Assembly (NCBI GenBank): GCA_031082155.1
Contig: JAVHLL010000013.1
Coordinates: forward strand, 1 to 64,000
Length of the DNA stretch: 64,000 nt
Origin: Thermodesulfovibrionales bacterium
Lineage (GTDB): Bacteria; Nitrospirota; Thermodesulfovibrionia; Thermodesulfovibrionales; SM23-35
Direction of reading: 5' to 3'
Within the stretch, counting starts at the first letter, position 1. Each line of letters starts with the position of its first letter. Under the pieces are notes generated by a model. It did no database searches. It was not told the DNA's origin and saw only the letters and a list, made by a program, of their open reading frames with translations. This document shows positions 37,062-46,452 of the stretch, piece by piece. Position numbers and translations under genes: made by a program.

Positions 37062-37072
37062 TTATTTAAACT
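37044..37072 (+). promoter_or_regulatory. Promoter of the tetR/efflux cluster
   Basis: TTGACT (37044-37049), 17-base spacer, TAAACT (37067-37072). Predicted start near 37079, only about eight bases before the tetR ATG. It is directly followed by the tandem operators. Confidence 0.6.
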
Positions 37073-37101
37073 GAACATAGGTTCACATGAACAAACGTTC
37101 A
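37072..37101 (+). promoter_or_regulatory. Tandem TetR-type operators covering the start codon
   Basis: Two palindromes with the same arms and a 16-base period: TGAACATAGGTTCA (37072-37085) and TGAACAAACGTTCA (37088-37101). The first overlaps the last base of the -10 box and the predicted start site; the second overlaps the tetR ATG (37087-37089). The arms are identical (TGAAC/GTTCA), the centres differ. Confidence 0.75.
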
Positions 37102-37668
37102 GGTATAGAGTCGAAGAAGAAGATCATCAAGGCTGCAATGGATGTATTCTCCGTGAAAGGCTATGCAAAAACCAGCATCAGGGAGATTGCCAGGGCTGCG
37201 GGTATCAGCGTCGGTGGTGTGTACCTCTACTTCAGGAATAAAGAGGAACTCTACAAAAGCCTTATCAACGAAAAGATGCGGGACATCGGCGCGAGTCTCA
37301 GGCTTGCCGCAGGAGACACGGAATCTCCTGCTGAAGCATTATCCAATCTCCTCAAAATGCATCTTGAGCATGCCCTGAAACATAAAGAGTTTATTCTTGT
37401 CCATATCAGGGAGCACGGGTTTGCGTTCGGCGTTCAGGAAAAAAGGAAATTCTTCAAAGAACAGAGAGCGCTGATCGGCCACATTATTCAGAGAGGGATT
37501 CAGTCGGGAGCATTCAGGGAATGCAACCCGGAGGATATGGCTACGATCATCTTGGGATCATTGAGGGGCATTCTTCTCTCGATTGCCTTGGACCAGGATG
37601 TTCATATCACCCCGGAGATGCTCAATGAGTTTATTTTCAAGGGTCTGCTGAAGACAAAGAGCTCGTAG
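37087..37668 (+). CDS. TetR-family transcriptional repressor of the efflux cluster
   Basis: 193 residues. The N-terminal helix-turn-helix reads KKKIIKAAMDVFSVKGYAKTSIREIARAAGISVGGVYLYFRNKEELYKSL, a strong TetR match. The C-terminal ligand domain is divergent (helical, about 60-193), as usual. It is the first gene of the efflux cluster, 46 bases before the adaptor, and its start codon lies within a likely operator, which predicts autorepression. The initiation site could also be ATG 37138 if the first is blocked. The inducer is unknown. Confidence 0.88.
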   Translation: MNKRSGIESKKKIIKAAMDVFSVKGYAKTSIREIARAAGISVGGVYLYFRNKEELYKSLINEKMRDIGASLRLAAGDTESPAEALSNLLKMHLEHALKHKEFILVHIREHGFAFGVQEKRKFFKEQRALIGHIIQRGIQSGAFRECNPEDMATIILGSLRGILLSIALDQDVHITPEMLNEFIFKGLLKTKSS

Positions 37669-37714
37669 GCAGGCCCCCCGCTCTTTACTAAAGAGAATGT
37701 AGGAGAATCGAAAG

Positions 37715-38857
37715 ATGAATATGCTGAGCACTGCTTTTGTAAGGCCCGTGAAGTCTGTCCGTCTCGTTTTTTTGTCTGCGGTATTGATATCCATCCTCTC
37801 TGCCTGCTCCGGGAAAGAGGCGCAACCTTCTAAAAAGCCGTCTGTTCCGGTTTCTGCCGCCGAAGTGGTCCAAAAGACTGTCCTGGTGCAGGTCAGGGCG
37901 GTCGGCAATGCAGAACCATATTCCACGGTATCGGTGAAATCACAGGTGGGAGGCATCCTTACCCGTGTCCATTTCAGCGAAGGACAGGACGTAAGGAAAG
38001 GCGATCCCCTCTTCACCATCGATCCCCGTCCTTATGAGGCTGCACTCAAGCAGGCCGAAGCGAACCTCGCAAAAGATACCGCACAACTGGAGAATGCACG
38101 GGTTGAAGTACGCCGTTATGAAGAGCTCGTCAGGAAAGGCTATGTGGCACAGGAACAGTACGACCAGATCCGCACCAACGCTGCCACCCTGGAAGCGGTA
38201 GTAAACGCTGACAAGGCACTGGTAGAAAATGCACGGTTGCAGCTGCAATACTGCTCCATTCATTCCCCCATTACCGGAAGGACCGGAAATCTTATGGCCA
38301 ACCAGGGAAATCTTATCAAGGCAAATGCTGATACTCCCATGGTTACTATCAATCAGATACAACCGGTGTATGTGACCTTTTCCGTGCCTGAGCAATACCT
38401 TGGAGAAATCAAGAAATATATGTCTTCAGGAAGGCTGAAAGTTGAAGTGGTCATCGGAAAGGATGAGAAATATCCTGAGCAGGGGGCGCTCACTTTTGTG
38501 GACAATGCTGTGGACACTGCTACGGGTACCATAAAGCTCAAGGCGACATTTCCCAATAGTGACAGGCGGCTCTGGCCGGGTCAATTCGTCGATGTGTCGC
38601 TGACGCTCACTGCGAAGCCGAATGCAATAGTAGTTCCCTCGCAGTCGATTCAGACCGGACAGAAGGGGGATTATGTCTACATCATAAAGAACGATTTCAC
38701 TGTCGAAGACCGTCCTGTCATTGCAGGCAGAACACTCGATGGGGAAACCGTTATCGAAAAAGGGCTTCAAGACGGAGAAAAGGTTGTCACGGACGGTCAA
38801 CTGCGGCTTGTACCCGGCGCAAAAGTGGAAATAAAAAACAAGGGTGAGGCCAAATAG
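37715..38857 (+). CDS. RND efflux membrane-fusion (adaptor) lipoprotein
   Basis: 380 residues. A lipoprotein signal ends with ISILSAC (lipid-modified Cys near 31). Then come the biotinyl-lipoyl halves (VSVKSQVGGILTRVHFSEGQDVRKGDPLFTIDPRPYEAAL, and IHSPITGRTGNLMANQGNLI), a coiled-coil hairpin and the beta-barrel (TGTIKLKATFPNSDRRLWPGQFVDVSL). This is the AcrA/MexA family, which links the RND pump to TolC. It ends three bases before the pump gene. Confidence 0.92.
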   Translation: MNMLSTAFVRPVKSVRLVFLSAVLISILSACSGKEAQPSKKPSVPVSAAEVVQKTVLVQVRAVGNAEPYSTVSVKSQVGGILTRVHFSEGQDVRKGDPLFTIDPRPYEAALKQAEANLAKDTAQLENARVEVRRYEELVRKGYVAQEQYDQIRTNAATLEAVVNADKALVENARLQLQYCSIHSPITGRTGNLMANQGNLIKANADTPMVTINQIQPVYVTFSVPEQYLGEIKKYMSSGRLKVEVVIGKDEKYPEQGALTFVDNAVDTATGTIKLKATFPNSDRRLWPGQFVDVSLTLTAKPNAIVVPSQSIQTGQKGDYVYIIKNDFTVEDRPVIAGRTLDGETVIEKGLQDGEKVVTDGQLRLVPGAKVEIKNKGEAK

Positions 38858-38860
38858 CAT

Positions 38861-41800
38861 ATGAACGTCTCGGAGCTTTTTATCCGGAGGCCAATCATGA
38901 CTTCGCTGGTTATGCTGTCGATTCTGGTCTTCGGGATAGCTGCATACAGTCTCCTCCCGGTGAGCGACCTGCCGAATGTCGATTTCCCAACTATTCAGGT
39001 AAGCGCCGGACTGCCCGGCGCCAGTCCGGAGACTATGGCATCGGCTGTGGCGACTCCTCTGGAGCGACAGTTTTCGACTATTGCGGGGCTCGACTCCATG
39101 ACTTCAACGAATGCCCTCGGAAATACCCGTATCACGCTGCAGTTCAACCTCAGCCGGGACATCGACGCCGCCGGGCAGGACGTTCAGGCAATGATTGCAA
39201 AGGCGTCGAGGCAGCTCCCGCAGAATATGCCGGCCCCTCCCACCTATACCAAGGTGAACCCGGCTGACCAGCCTGTTCTCTACCTTGCATTGAGTTCACC
39301 CACACTTCCCATTTCTACCGTCTATGAATATGCGGATACCTTCATCGCCCAGCGTATTTCGATGATCAGCGGCGTTGCCCAGGTGCAGGTCTTCGGCTCT
39401 CAGAAATTTGCGGTACGGGCACAGCTCGACCCCCGGGCCCTCGCACACAGAAAAATCGGAATTAATGAAGTGGGAACCGCACTTGCGATGGGAAATGTGA
39501 ATTTGCCCACAGGCACTCTCCAGGGCGAAAAGCAGGCTTTTACGATTCAGGCTACCGGTCAGCTCTACAATGCCGCAGACTATCGTCCTCTGATTGTGGC
39601 CTACCGGGACGGTTCTCCTGTGCGTCTTGAAGAACTCGGCAGGGTTATCGATAGTGTAGAAAATGACAAGACGGCGAACTGGTATAAGAATGAACGCGCC
39701 GTGGTTCTGGCAATCCAGCGTCAGCCCGGTACGAACACCGTGGAAGTGGTGGACAGCATCAAGAAACTCCTGCCCGGCTTCAGGGCCCAGATACCGCCTT
39801 CGGTCAAGCTGGATACCCTTTACGACCGCTCGGTGTCTATTCGCGAATCGGTCAGGGACGTCAAGTTCACACTTTTCCTTGCGCTGTGTCTTGTTGTTCT
39901 GGTTATTTTTCTCTTTCTGCGAAATATTTCCGCGACCATTATCCCGAGCCTTGCGCTGCCTTTCTCCATTGTCGGCACCTTTGCTGCGATGTACCTGATG
40001 GGGTTCAGCGTAAACAACATCTCTCTTATGGCCCTTACTCTGTCAGTCGGGTTTGTAGTGGATGACGCTATCGTAATGCTCGAAAATATTATGCGCCATA
40101 TCGAAAAGGGTGAACCGGCCTTACAGGCCGCTCTCGCCGGTTCAAGAGAAATTGGCTTTACTATTTTATCCATGACCCTTTCTCTTGTTGCAGTTTTTAT
40201 CCCGGTGCTCTTCATGGGGGGGATCCTCGGCAGAATCCTTCATGAATTTGCGGTGACCATAAGCATGGCTATCCTGATATCGGGTTTTGTCTCTCTGACG
40301 CTCACCCCGATGCTCTGCAGCCGTTTCATCCGTCCGCACGCTGCGGTGCGGCACGGCCGCTTTTATCTTTTCACAGAACACTTCTTTGAAGGGATGCTAC
40401 ATACCTATGAAAGGACCCTGAAACTCGTCCTCCACTACCGCCGGACTGTCCTTGCGGTCACCATCGTTCTTACTGTAGTGACCGGTTTTTTATTCACAAA
40501 AATTCCGATGGGATTCCTCCCGTCAGAGGATACCGGCCAGATATTTGCCTTTACCGAAGCAGCACAGGGAATCTCCTTTGAAGATATGGTGAAGCACCAG
40601 AAGGCGCTGGCTGCAATAGTTTCAGAGAACCCCAACATCGATGCCTTTATGTCCGCTGTCGGCGCCAGCGGAATAAGCGTTGCGAATAACGCCGGACGGA
40701 TGTTCATGCGGCTTAAACCGCGCAGCGAACGGGAATTGAGCGCAGATGAGATTATCCAGCAACTGCGGCCGAAGGTATCACAGGTGCCAGGCATCATGAT
40801 GTTCATGCAGAATCTTCCCGCTATCCGTATCGGTGGTACCTTGACCAAAAGTCAGTACCAGTTCACCCTGCAGAGTCCGGATACGGGGGAACTGTATCGA
40901 TCAGCCATGGAGCTAGAAGGCAAAATGCGGGCATTACCCCAACTGCAGGATGTGACCAGCGACCTGCAGATAAATAATCCCCAGATCAACATTGATATCA
41001 ACCGCGACAAGGCATCTGCGCTCGGTGTAACCGCACAGCAGGTAGAAGATGCCCTGTATTATTCCTATGGTTCCCGCCAGGTCTCGACTATTTATGCGCC
41101 CAACAACCAGTATCAGGTCATTCTTGAGCTGGAACCCCAATATCAGACAGACCCTTCGGCCCTTTCATTGCTTTATATCCAGTCCACTGCCGGACAACTG
41201 GTGCCGATAAACACTCTCGCAACCCTGACAAGAGATACCGGTCCCCTAACGGTGAATCACCTTGGTCAACTTCCTGCAGTTACGATCTCTTTCAACCTCA
41301 AGCCGGGTGTGGCACTGGGTGATGCTCTTACCATTGTTGAAAAACTTGCCCGTGATATATTGCCACAAACCGTCAGCACCAGTTTCCAGGGGGCTGCCCA
41401 GGCGTTTCAGTCTTCGATGAAAGGACTCTGGCTGCTCCTGATAATGGCCCTTTTGGTTATATATATCGTGCTGGGTATACTCTATGAGAGTTTTATACAT
41501 CCCTTGACCATTCTTTCAGGGCTTCCCGCTGCCGGGTTCGGTGCGCTTGTAACCCTTATGCTTTTTCAGAAGGACCTGAATATCTATGCCTTTGTAGGCG
41601 TCATTATGCTCCTGGGGATTGTCAAGAAGAACGCTATCATGATGATCGATTTTGCCCTCGAAGCACAGAGGAAGGAAGGGAAAGCGCCGATAGACGCTAT
41701 CTACGAGGGCGCCATGATACGTTTCCGCCCGATCATGATGACCACTATGGCGGCTTTAATGGGCACGCTCCCCATTGCTATTGGTTTTGGCGCAGGCGCC

Positions 41801-41977
41801 GAGTCGCGGCGTCCGCTTGGTCTTGCGGTTGTCGGCGGGCTTGTCGTTTCCCAGCTCCTGACCCTCTATATAACCCCGGTAGTGTTTTATTACATGGACA
41901 GGGTTCAGGGAAAAATCGGCATGTGGTTTGGCAAACGCAGAAAAAATAAAGAGACTGAAATTGCAAAGACACTATAG
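38861..41977 (+). CDS. RND multidrug efflux transporter (AcrB/MdtB-type)
   Basis: 1038 residues, a normal hydrophobe/amphiphile efflux RND pump with twelve predicted membrane segments and two large periplasmic loops. The proton-relay residues are present: Asp401-Asp402 in VGFVVDDAIVMLEN and Lys923 in GIVKKNAIMMIDFA. The N-terminus (MNVSELFIRRPIMTSLVMLSILVFGIAAYSLLPVSDLPNVDFPTI) is typical of the MdtB/MdtC branch. It exports drugs, bile-like compounds or solvents from the periplasm; the substrate is not deducible. Confidence 0.95.
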   Translation: MNVSELFIRRPIMTSLVMLSILVFGIAAYSLLPVSDLPNVDFPTIQVSAGLPGASPETMASAVATPLERQFSTIAGLDSMTSTNALGNTRITLQFNLSRDIDAAGQDVQAMIAKASRQLPQNMPAPPTYTKVNPADQPVLYLALSSPTLPISTVYEYADTFIAQRISMISGVAQVQVFGSQKFAVRAQLDPRALAHRKIGINEVGTALAMGNVNLPTGTLQGEKQAFTIQATGQLYNAADYRPLIVAYRDGSPVRLEELGRVIDSVENDKTANWYKNERAVVLAIQRQPGTNTVEVVDSIKKLLPGFRAQIPPSVKLDTLYDRSVSIRESVRDVKFTLFLALCLVVLVIFLFLRNISATIIPSLALPFSIVGTFAAMYLMGFSVNNISLMALTLSVGFVVDDAIVMLENIMRHIEKGEPALQAALAGSREIGFTILSMTLSLVAVFIPVLFMGGILGRILHEFAVTISMAILISGFVSLTLTPMLCSRFIRPHAAVRHGRFYLFTEHFFEGMLHTYERTLKLVLHYRRTVLAVTIVLTVVTGFLFTKIPMGFLPSEDTGQIFAFTEAAQGISFEDMVKHQKALAAIVSENPNIDAFMSAVGASGISVANNAGRMFMRLKPRSERELSADEIIQQLRPKVSQVPGIMMFMQNLPAIRIGGTLTKSQYQFTLQSPDTGELYRSAMELEGKMRALPQLQDVTSDLQINNPQINIDINRDKASALGVTAQQVEDALYYSYGSRQVSTIYAPNNQYQVILELEPQYQTDPSALSLLYIQSTAGQLVPINTLATLTRDTGPLTVNHLGQLPAVTISFNLKPGVALGDALTIVEKLARDILPQTVSTSFQGAAQAFQSSMKGLWLLLIMALLVIYIVLGILYESFIHPLTILSGLPAAGFGALVTLMLFQKDLNIYAFVGVIMLLGIVKKNAIMMIDFALEAQRKEGKAPIDAIYEGAMIRFRPIMMTTMAALMGTLPIAIGFGAGAESRRPLGLAVVGGLVVSQLLTLYITPVVFYYMDRVQGKIGMWFGKRRKNKETEIAKTL

Positions 41978-41986
41978 GAGGTCAAA

Positions 41987-43291
41987 ATGAAATGGTGTGT
42001 GTCTTTCATGCTTTTTTGCATATTTGTTTTGCCTTGTCAAGGAGAAGCAGAAGAGGTAATTAAAAAAGGTGAGTCGCTGAATCTCGAGAGATGCATCGGC
42101 ATAGCATTGCAAATGCAGCCTGGCTTGGTTGCAGCGAAAAGTTCGGTCAATGCAAGTGAGACCAGGATTAGCCAGGCAAAGGCGAATTATTACCCGCAGA
42201 TAAACTGGTCGTCAGGCTACAGCAGAATTTCACCCGCATCCGGCGGTTCCGGGAGTTCATTCACGACATCTTCAGGGAGGTCGGGTGGTTCGTTTGATCA
42301 ATATTCCACCGGATTCAGTCTGAGTCAGACACTTTACGATTTCGGGAAAACCCCGACAGAGGTGAAGATTCAGAAATTGAACCTTGATGCAGCAAAATCA
42401 GATCTCAATACTGTGACCGATCAGATTATCTTCAGTGTAAAAGAGGCTTACTACGGAGTTGTGCAGGCAAAATACAATAAGCTGGTTGCAGAAGATACAG
42501 TAAAGCAGACGCAACAGCATCTTGAGCAGGCAAAAGGTTTTTTTGAGGCGGGCACAAGACCAAAATTCGATGTGACAAAGGCTGAGGTCGACCTGAGCAA
42601 TGCAAAGCTGAATCTGATACGCAATGCAAATGCCTTCAGGATTGCGATAGTTACCCTGAATAATGCAATGGGTATCCCTGACGCTCCTGAGTATATTCTC
42701 GATGAAAACCTTTCTGTTGAAAAATATGATATAACCATCGAAGAGGCACTCTCAAGGGCATATAAAAACAGGCCCGATTTGCAGGCACTCATTGCACAAA
42801 GACAGGCGGCAGAGAGTTCTATAGACCTTGCAAAGACAGGATATTATCCTGTCTTAACCGGTAACACGGGATACAATTGGTCCGGGGAACAATTCCCGCT
42901 TGAGCACGGATGGAATGCGGGGGCAACACTTTCCTTCCCTTTATTCAGCGGTTTCCTCACAAAATATCAGGTAGAAGAGGCAAGGGCGAACCTGAATACC
43001 CTCAGGGCGAATGAAGAGTCGCTAAGACAGACGATAGCCCTGGAAGTACAAGAGGCATTCTTGACTCTTAGGGCGGCGGAAGAAGCGATTCCTACTGCAA
43101 AGCTTGGGGTGGAGCAGGCGCAGGAGAATCTGGACATTGCGAACGGCAGATATACAGCAGGGGTTGGAAATCCTATAGAAGTGACTGATGCTGAAGTGGG
43201 CCTGACGAACGCAAGGACCTACTACATACAGGCGCTCTATGCCGATAAAGTTGCCCAGGCCAGTCTTGAGAAAGCTATGGGCCTGAAATGA
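41987..43291 (+). CDS. TolC-family outer membrane efflux protein
   Basis: 434 residues with a signal peptide (MKWCVSFMLFCIFVLPCQGEA). Two OEP repeats follow, with long helices and the strand regions (LSQTLYDFGKTPTEVKIQKLNLDAAK; LSFPLFSGFLTKYQVEEARANL). The ribosome site is AGGAGG nine bases before the ATG. It sits between the RND pump and MacAB, and its stop overlaps the macA start (ATGA), so it may serve both pumps. Confidence 0.92.
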   Translation: MKWCVSFMLFCIFVLPCQGEAEEVIKKGESLNLERCIGIALQMQPGLVAAKSSVNASETRISQAKANYYPQINWSSGYSRISPASGGSGSSFTTSSGRSGGSFDQYSTGFSLSQTLYDFGKTPTEVKIQKLNLDAAKSDLNTVTDQIIFSVKEAYYGVVQAKYNKLVAEDTVKQTQQHLEQAKGFFEAGTRPKFDVTKAEVDLSNAKLNLIRNANAFRIAIVTLNNAMGIPDAPEYILDENLSVEKYDITIEEALSRAYKNRPDLQALIAQRQAAESSIDLAKTGYYPVLTGNTGYNWSGEQFPLEHGWNAGATLSFPLFSGFLTKYQVEEARANLNTLRANEESLRQTIALEVQEAFLTLRAAEEAIPTAKLGVEQAQENLDIANGRYTAGVGNPIEVTDAEVGLTNARTYYIQALYADKVAQASLEKAMGLK

Positions 43292-44457
43292 AAAAGATAT
43301 TATTCATCATTCTTATAGGGGTAGCGATTGCGCTCACCGCGTTCTTTCTGCTCAACAACAAGAACGGTGATATCAAGTTCAGAACAGAAAAGGTTGCAAA
43401 AGGTGACCTGGTAATGTCGGTCACTGCAACAGGAACGGTCAATGCAGTTACAACAGTACTTGTCGGCACCCAGGTTTCCGGTACGATCAGGAACATATCT
43501 GTTGATTTTAATTCTCCGGTGAAAAAAGGCCAAGTCATTGCGCAGATAGATCCCGCAACATTTCAGGCGCAGGTGCAGCAGGCAAGAGCAAACCTCCTCG
43601 CGGCGCAAGCAAATCTTGAAAAAGCCGGGGTAACACTGGTAGATGCGAAGCGGACCATGGAAAGAAATGCGGAATTATTCGCAAAGAATCTCATTGCGCG
43701 GAGCGAGCTGGATACGGCAGAAACAAACTACGAAACTGCGAAGGCGTCAGTGAGCGCGGTGAAGTCCCAGGTTGCCCAGACAGAGGCGGCAGTCGAGTTT
43801 GCTGAGACGAATCTCCGGTACACGAGGATACTCTCCCCTGTAGACGGGGTTGTGATATCAAGAAACGTGGATGTGGGACAGACCGTCGCTGCGAGTTTTC
43901 AGACGCCTACATTATTTACCATAGCCCAGGATCTTACAAAAATGCAGATCGATACGAATGTGGATGAGGCTGATATCGGAAAAGTGAACGTCGGGCAGGA
44001 TGTCGAATTCACCGTGGATGCCCATCCCGATCTTACGTTCAGAGGAAAGGTATGGCAGGTCAGGAATGCTCCGATTACTGTTCAGAACGTCGTAACCTAT
44101 GATGTGGTGATTCAGGTGGAGAACCCTGAACTCAAACTCAAACCCGGAATGACCGCGAATGTGGCGATCATAATTGCAACAAAAAAAGATGTTCTGAAAA
44201 TACCGAACGCAGCCCTGAGGGTCAAGCTTAACGGAGCTGAGCAAAAGAGCGTTGAGAAAAAGGCGGTAAGCGGTCCGGGAGTATGGATACTGGAACAGGG
44301 TACCCCAAAGCGTATCAATATCTCTGCCGGTATCAGCGATGGAAGTTATACGGAAATTACTTCACCTGCCCTCAGTGAGGGACAGGAGGTAATCCTTGAG
44401 TCAGTTGCCGGAGCACAAAAGAAGCAGGAGGCTCCTCCGGGCCCAAGATTCTTCTAA
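43288..44457 (+). CDS. macA: MacA-type periplasmic adaptor
   Basis: 389 residues with one N-terminal membrane anchor (ILFIILIGVAIALTAFFLL). The lipoyl parts are VLVGTQVSGTIRNISVDFNSPVKKGQVIAQIDPATF and TRILSPVDGVVISRNVDVGQTV, separated by a coiled-coil hairpin; a beta-barrel and membrane-proximal domain follow. The ATGA overlap with tolC, and macB directly behind, support a MacAB-TolC pump. Such pumps export macrolides, lipopeptides or haem-related compounds. Confidence 0.93.
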   Translation: MKKILFIILIGVAIALTAFFLLNNKNGDIKFRTEKVAKGDLVMSVTATGTVNAVTTVLVGTQVSGTIRNISVDFNSPVKKGQVIAQIDPATFQAQVQQARANLLAAQANLEKAGVTLVDAKRTMERNAELFAKNLIARSELDTAETNYETAKASVSAVKSQVAQTEAAVEFAETNLRYTRILSPVDGVVISRNVDVGQTVAASFQTPTLFTIAQDLTKMQIDTNVDEADIGKVNVGQDVEFTVDAHPDLTFRGKVWQVRNAPITVQNVVTYDVVIQVENPELKLKPGMTANVAIIIATKKDVLKIPNAALRVKLNGAEQKSVEKKAVSGPGVWILEQGTPKRINISAGISDGSYTEITSPALSEGQEVILESVAGAQKKQEAPPGPRFF

Positions 44458-44458
44458 G

Positions 44459-45151
44459 ATGACACTGATACAAACTAAAGATATCTCTAAAATATACAGG
44501 GCCGGCTCTGTCGAGGTGAATGCCCTCATGAATGTTTCTGCACGCATAGAGGCGGGAGAATTTGCTGCAATTATGGGACCTTCAGGTTCGGGAAAATCCA
44601 CGTTCATGAACATCCTCGGATGCCTTGATACTCCTTCACGCGGTCAGTATCTGCTCGATGGAACCGATGTGGGAACTCTCGACAGGGATGAACGCGCGAA
44701 CATACGAAATAAAAAGATAGGCTTTGTCTTCCAGGGATTCAACCTTCTGCCCCGGACGTCTGCCATCGAGAATGTTGAACTGCCCATGCTCTATAACGGA
44801 CTTCCCGCGAAAGACCGTAAGGGCCGTGCAGAAGAAGCGCTGAAAAACGTCGGACTTGCAGGCAGGGAAGAATCCTATCCCAGTCAGCTTTCCGGCGGGC
44901 AGCAGCAGCGGGTTGCCATAGCAAGGGCTCTTGTCAACAACGCGGCGATCATTCTTGCCGATGAACCAACGGGGAACCTCGATACAAAGACGAGCGCCGA
45001 AGTGATGGAGCTCTTTACCAGATTGAACACGGAATCCAATATCACGGTGATACTCGTGACCCATGAACAGGATATCGCTGAGTATAGCCGCAGAATAATC
45101 AGGTTCCTTGACGGCAGGATCATCAGCGATGAAAGGACAGGCAGGTCATGA
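44459..45151 (+). CDS. MacB-type ABC ATPase subunit
   Basis: 230 residues. Walker A GPSGSGKST (40-48), the signature LSGGQQQR, Walker B IILADEPTGN and the H-loop THEQD are all present. The ATG at 44459 is one base after the macA stop; a longer frame from 44396 would run back into macA and is rejected. It belongs to the LolD/MacB branch. In E. coli MacB the ATPase and membrane domains are fused; here they are two genes with an ATGA overlap. Confidence 0.93.
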   Translation: MTLIQTKDISKIYRAGSVEVNALMNVSARIEAGEFAAIMGPSGSGKSTFMNILGCLDTPSRGQYLLDGTDVGTLDRDERANIRNKKIGFVFQGFNLLPRTSAIENVELPMLYNGLPAKDRKGRAEEALKNVGLAGREESYPSQLSGGQQQRVAIARALVNNAAIILADEPTGNLDTKTSAEVMELFTRLNTESNITVILVTHEQDIAEYSRRIIRFLDGRIISDERTGRS

Positions 45152-46377
45152 TCGATATCCCGACCGCGATAAGGATTTCGTTCAGGGCCTTGAAAAGAAA
45201 TAAAATGCGCTCCGCGCTCACCATGCTCGGGATAATCATTGGCGTCGGGGCAGTGATTGCCATGCTTTCCATCGGTATGGGAGCGAGTAAAAGGATCGCT
45301 GATCAGATATCAAGCATCGGGAGCAACCTCATCATGATCCTTCCGGGTGCAACGACCTCTGCGGGCGTGAGGATGGGATCAGGCACTCAGATTACTCTTA
45401 CTATTGACGATGCAGAGGCGATACAGAACGAGTGCCCTGCTGTTTCAGATGTTGCCCCTGTTCACAACGGGGTTGCGCAGGTTGTCTTCGGCTCCCAGAA
45501 CTGGTCCACCGCGGTGACCGGAACAACACCGGGCATGTTGGCGATACGGGACTGGTCTCTTGACTCAGGAAGACCGTTTACCCAGCAGGACGTCAGGAGC
45601 GCTGCAAAGGTCTGTCTGATCGGCAGGACCGTTTCAGATAATTTATTCGGAGAAGCCGATCCGGTTGGTCAGGTAATCAGGATCGATAAAGTCCCCTTCA
45701 CCGTAATCGGGGTGCTGTCCGTGAAGGGACAGTCTCCGCAGGGACAGGACCAGGACGACTCGGTTTATGTCCCTATTACAACAGCCCAGAAAAAACTCTT
45801 TGGAACAATGTTCCCCGGGATGGTGAGGAGGATTATGGTAAAGGCAAGAAGCATGGAAGACATGGAGACAGCGGAAAAACAGATAACCGAACTGCTCAGG
45901 CAGAGACACCGTATCGGACCCAAACAGGAGAACGACTTTACTGTCAGAAACCTGACCTCTATCATGCAAACTGCTGAACAGTCAACGCAAGTCATGACCC
46001 TTTTGCTCGCTGCAATTGCATCGGTATCTCTCCTTGTGGGCGGGATAGGGATCATGAACATAATGCTCGTGTCGGTTACCGAGAGGACAAGAGAAATCGG
46101 TATACGAATGGCGATAGGTGCGAAGACCTGGGACATCAGAATGCAGTTTGTCATCGAAGCGCTTACCCTGTCAATAATCGGCGGCATAGCAGGAATAATC
46201 ACCGGCATTTCGGCATCCAAGATAATCGCAATGATCGCGGGATGGTCAACGATCGTATCCCCTCTCTCGATTTTTCTTGCCTTCGGATTTTCCGGCATGG
46301 TAGGGCTGTTCTTCGGGTTTTACCCTGCCTACAAGGCGTCTATGCTGAACCCTATAGATGCCCTAAGATATGAATAG
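45148..46377 (+). CDS. MacB-type ABC permease subunit
   Basis: 409 residues. An N-terminal membrane helix (RSALTMLGIIIGVGAVIAMLSIGMG) precedes a large periplasmic MacB_PCD domain (about 45-270) and a C-terminal FtsX part with three helices (LLLAAIASVSLLVGGIGIMNIMLVSVTERTREIGIRMAIGA). The mechanotransmission fold of MacB/FtsX/LolC is inferred. It completes the MacAB pump. No terminator is evident after it. Confidence 0.92.
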   Translation: MIDIPTAIRISFRALKRNKMRSALTMLGIIIGVGAVIAMLSIGMGASKRIADQISSIGSNLIMILPGATTSAGVRMGSGTQITLTIDDAEAIQNECPAVSDVAPVHNGVAQVVFGSQNWSTAVTGTTPGMLAIRDWSLDSGRPFTQQDVRSAAKVCLIGRTVSDNLFGEADPVGQVIRIDKVPFTVIGVLSVKGQSPQGQDQDDSVYVPITTAQKKLFGTMFPGMVRRIMVKARSMEDMETAEKQITELLRQRHRIGPKQENDFTVRNLTSIMQTAEQSTQVMTLLLAAIASVSLLVGGIGIMNIMLVSVTERTREIGIRMAIGAKTWDIRMQFVIEALTLSIIGGIAGIITGISASKIIAMIAGWSTIVSPLSIFLAFGFSGMVGLFFGFYPAYKASMLNPIDALRYE

Positions 46378-46452
46378 AAATCTTGTCGGCTACCTAAATA
46401 ACCGGACTGAAACTCTGTTTCGACAGCCTCTTTACCGCATTTCTTGCAGACG

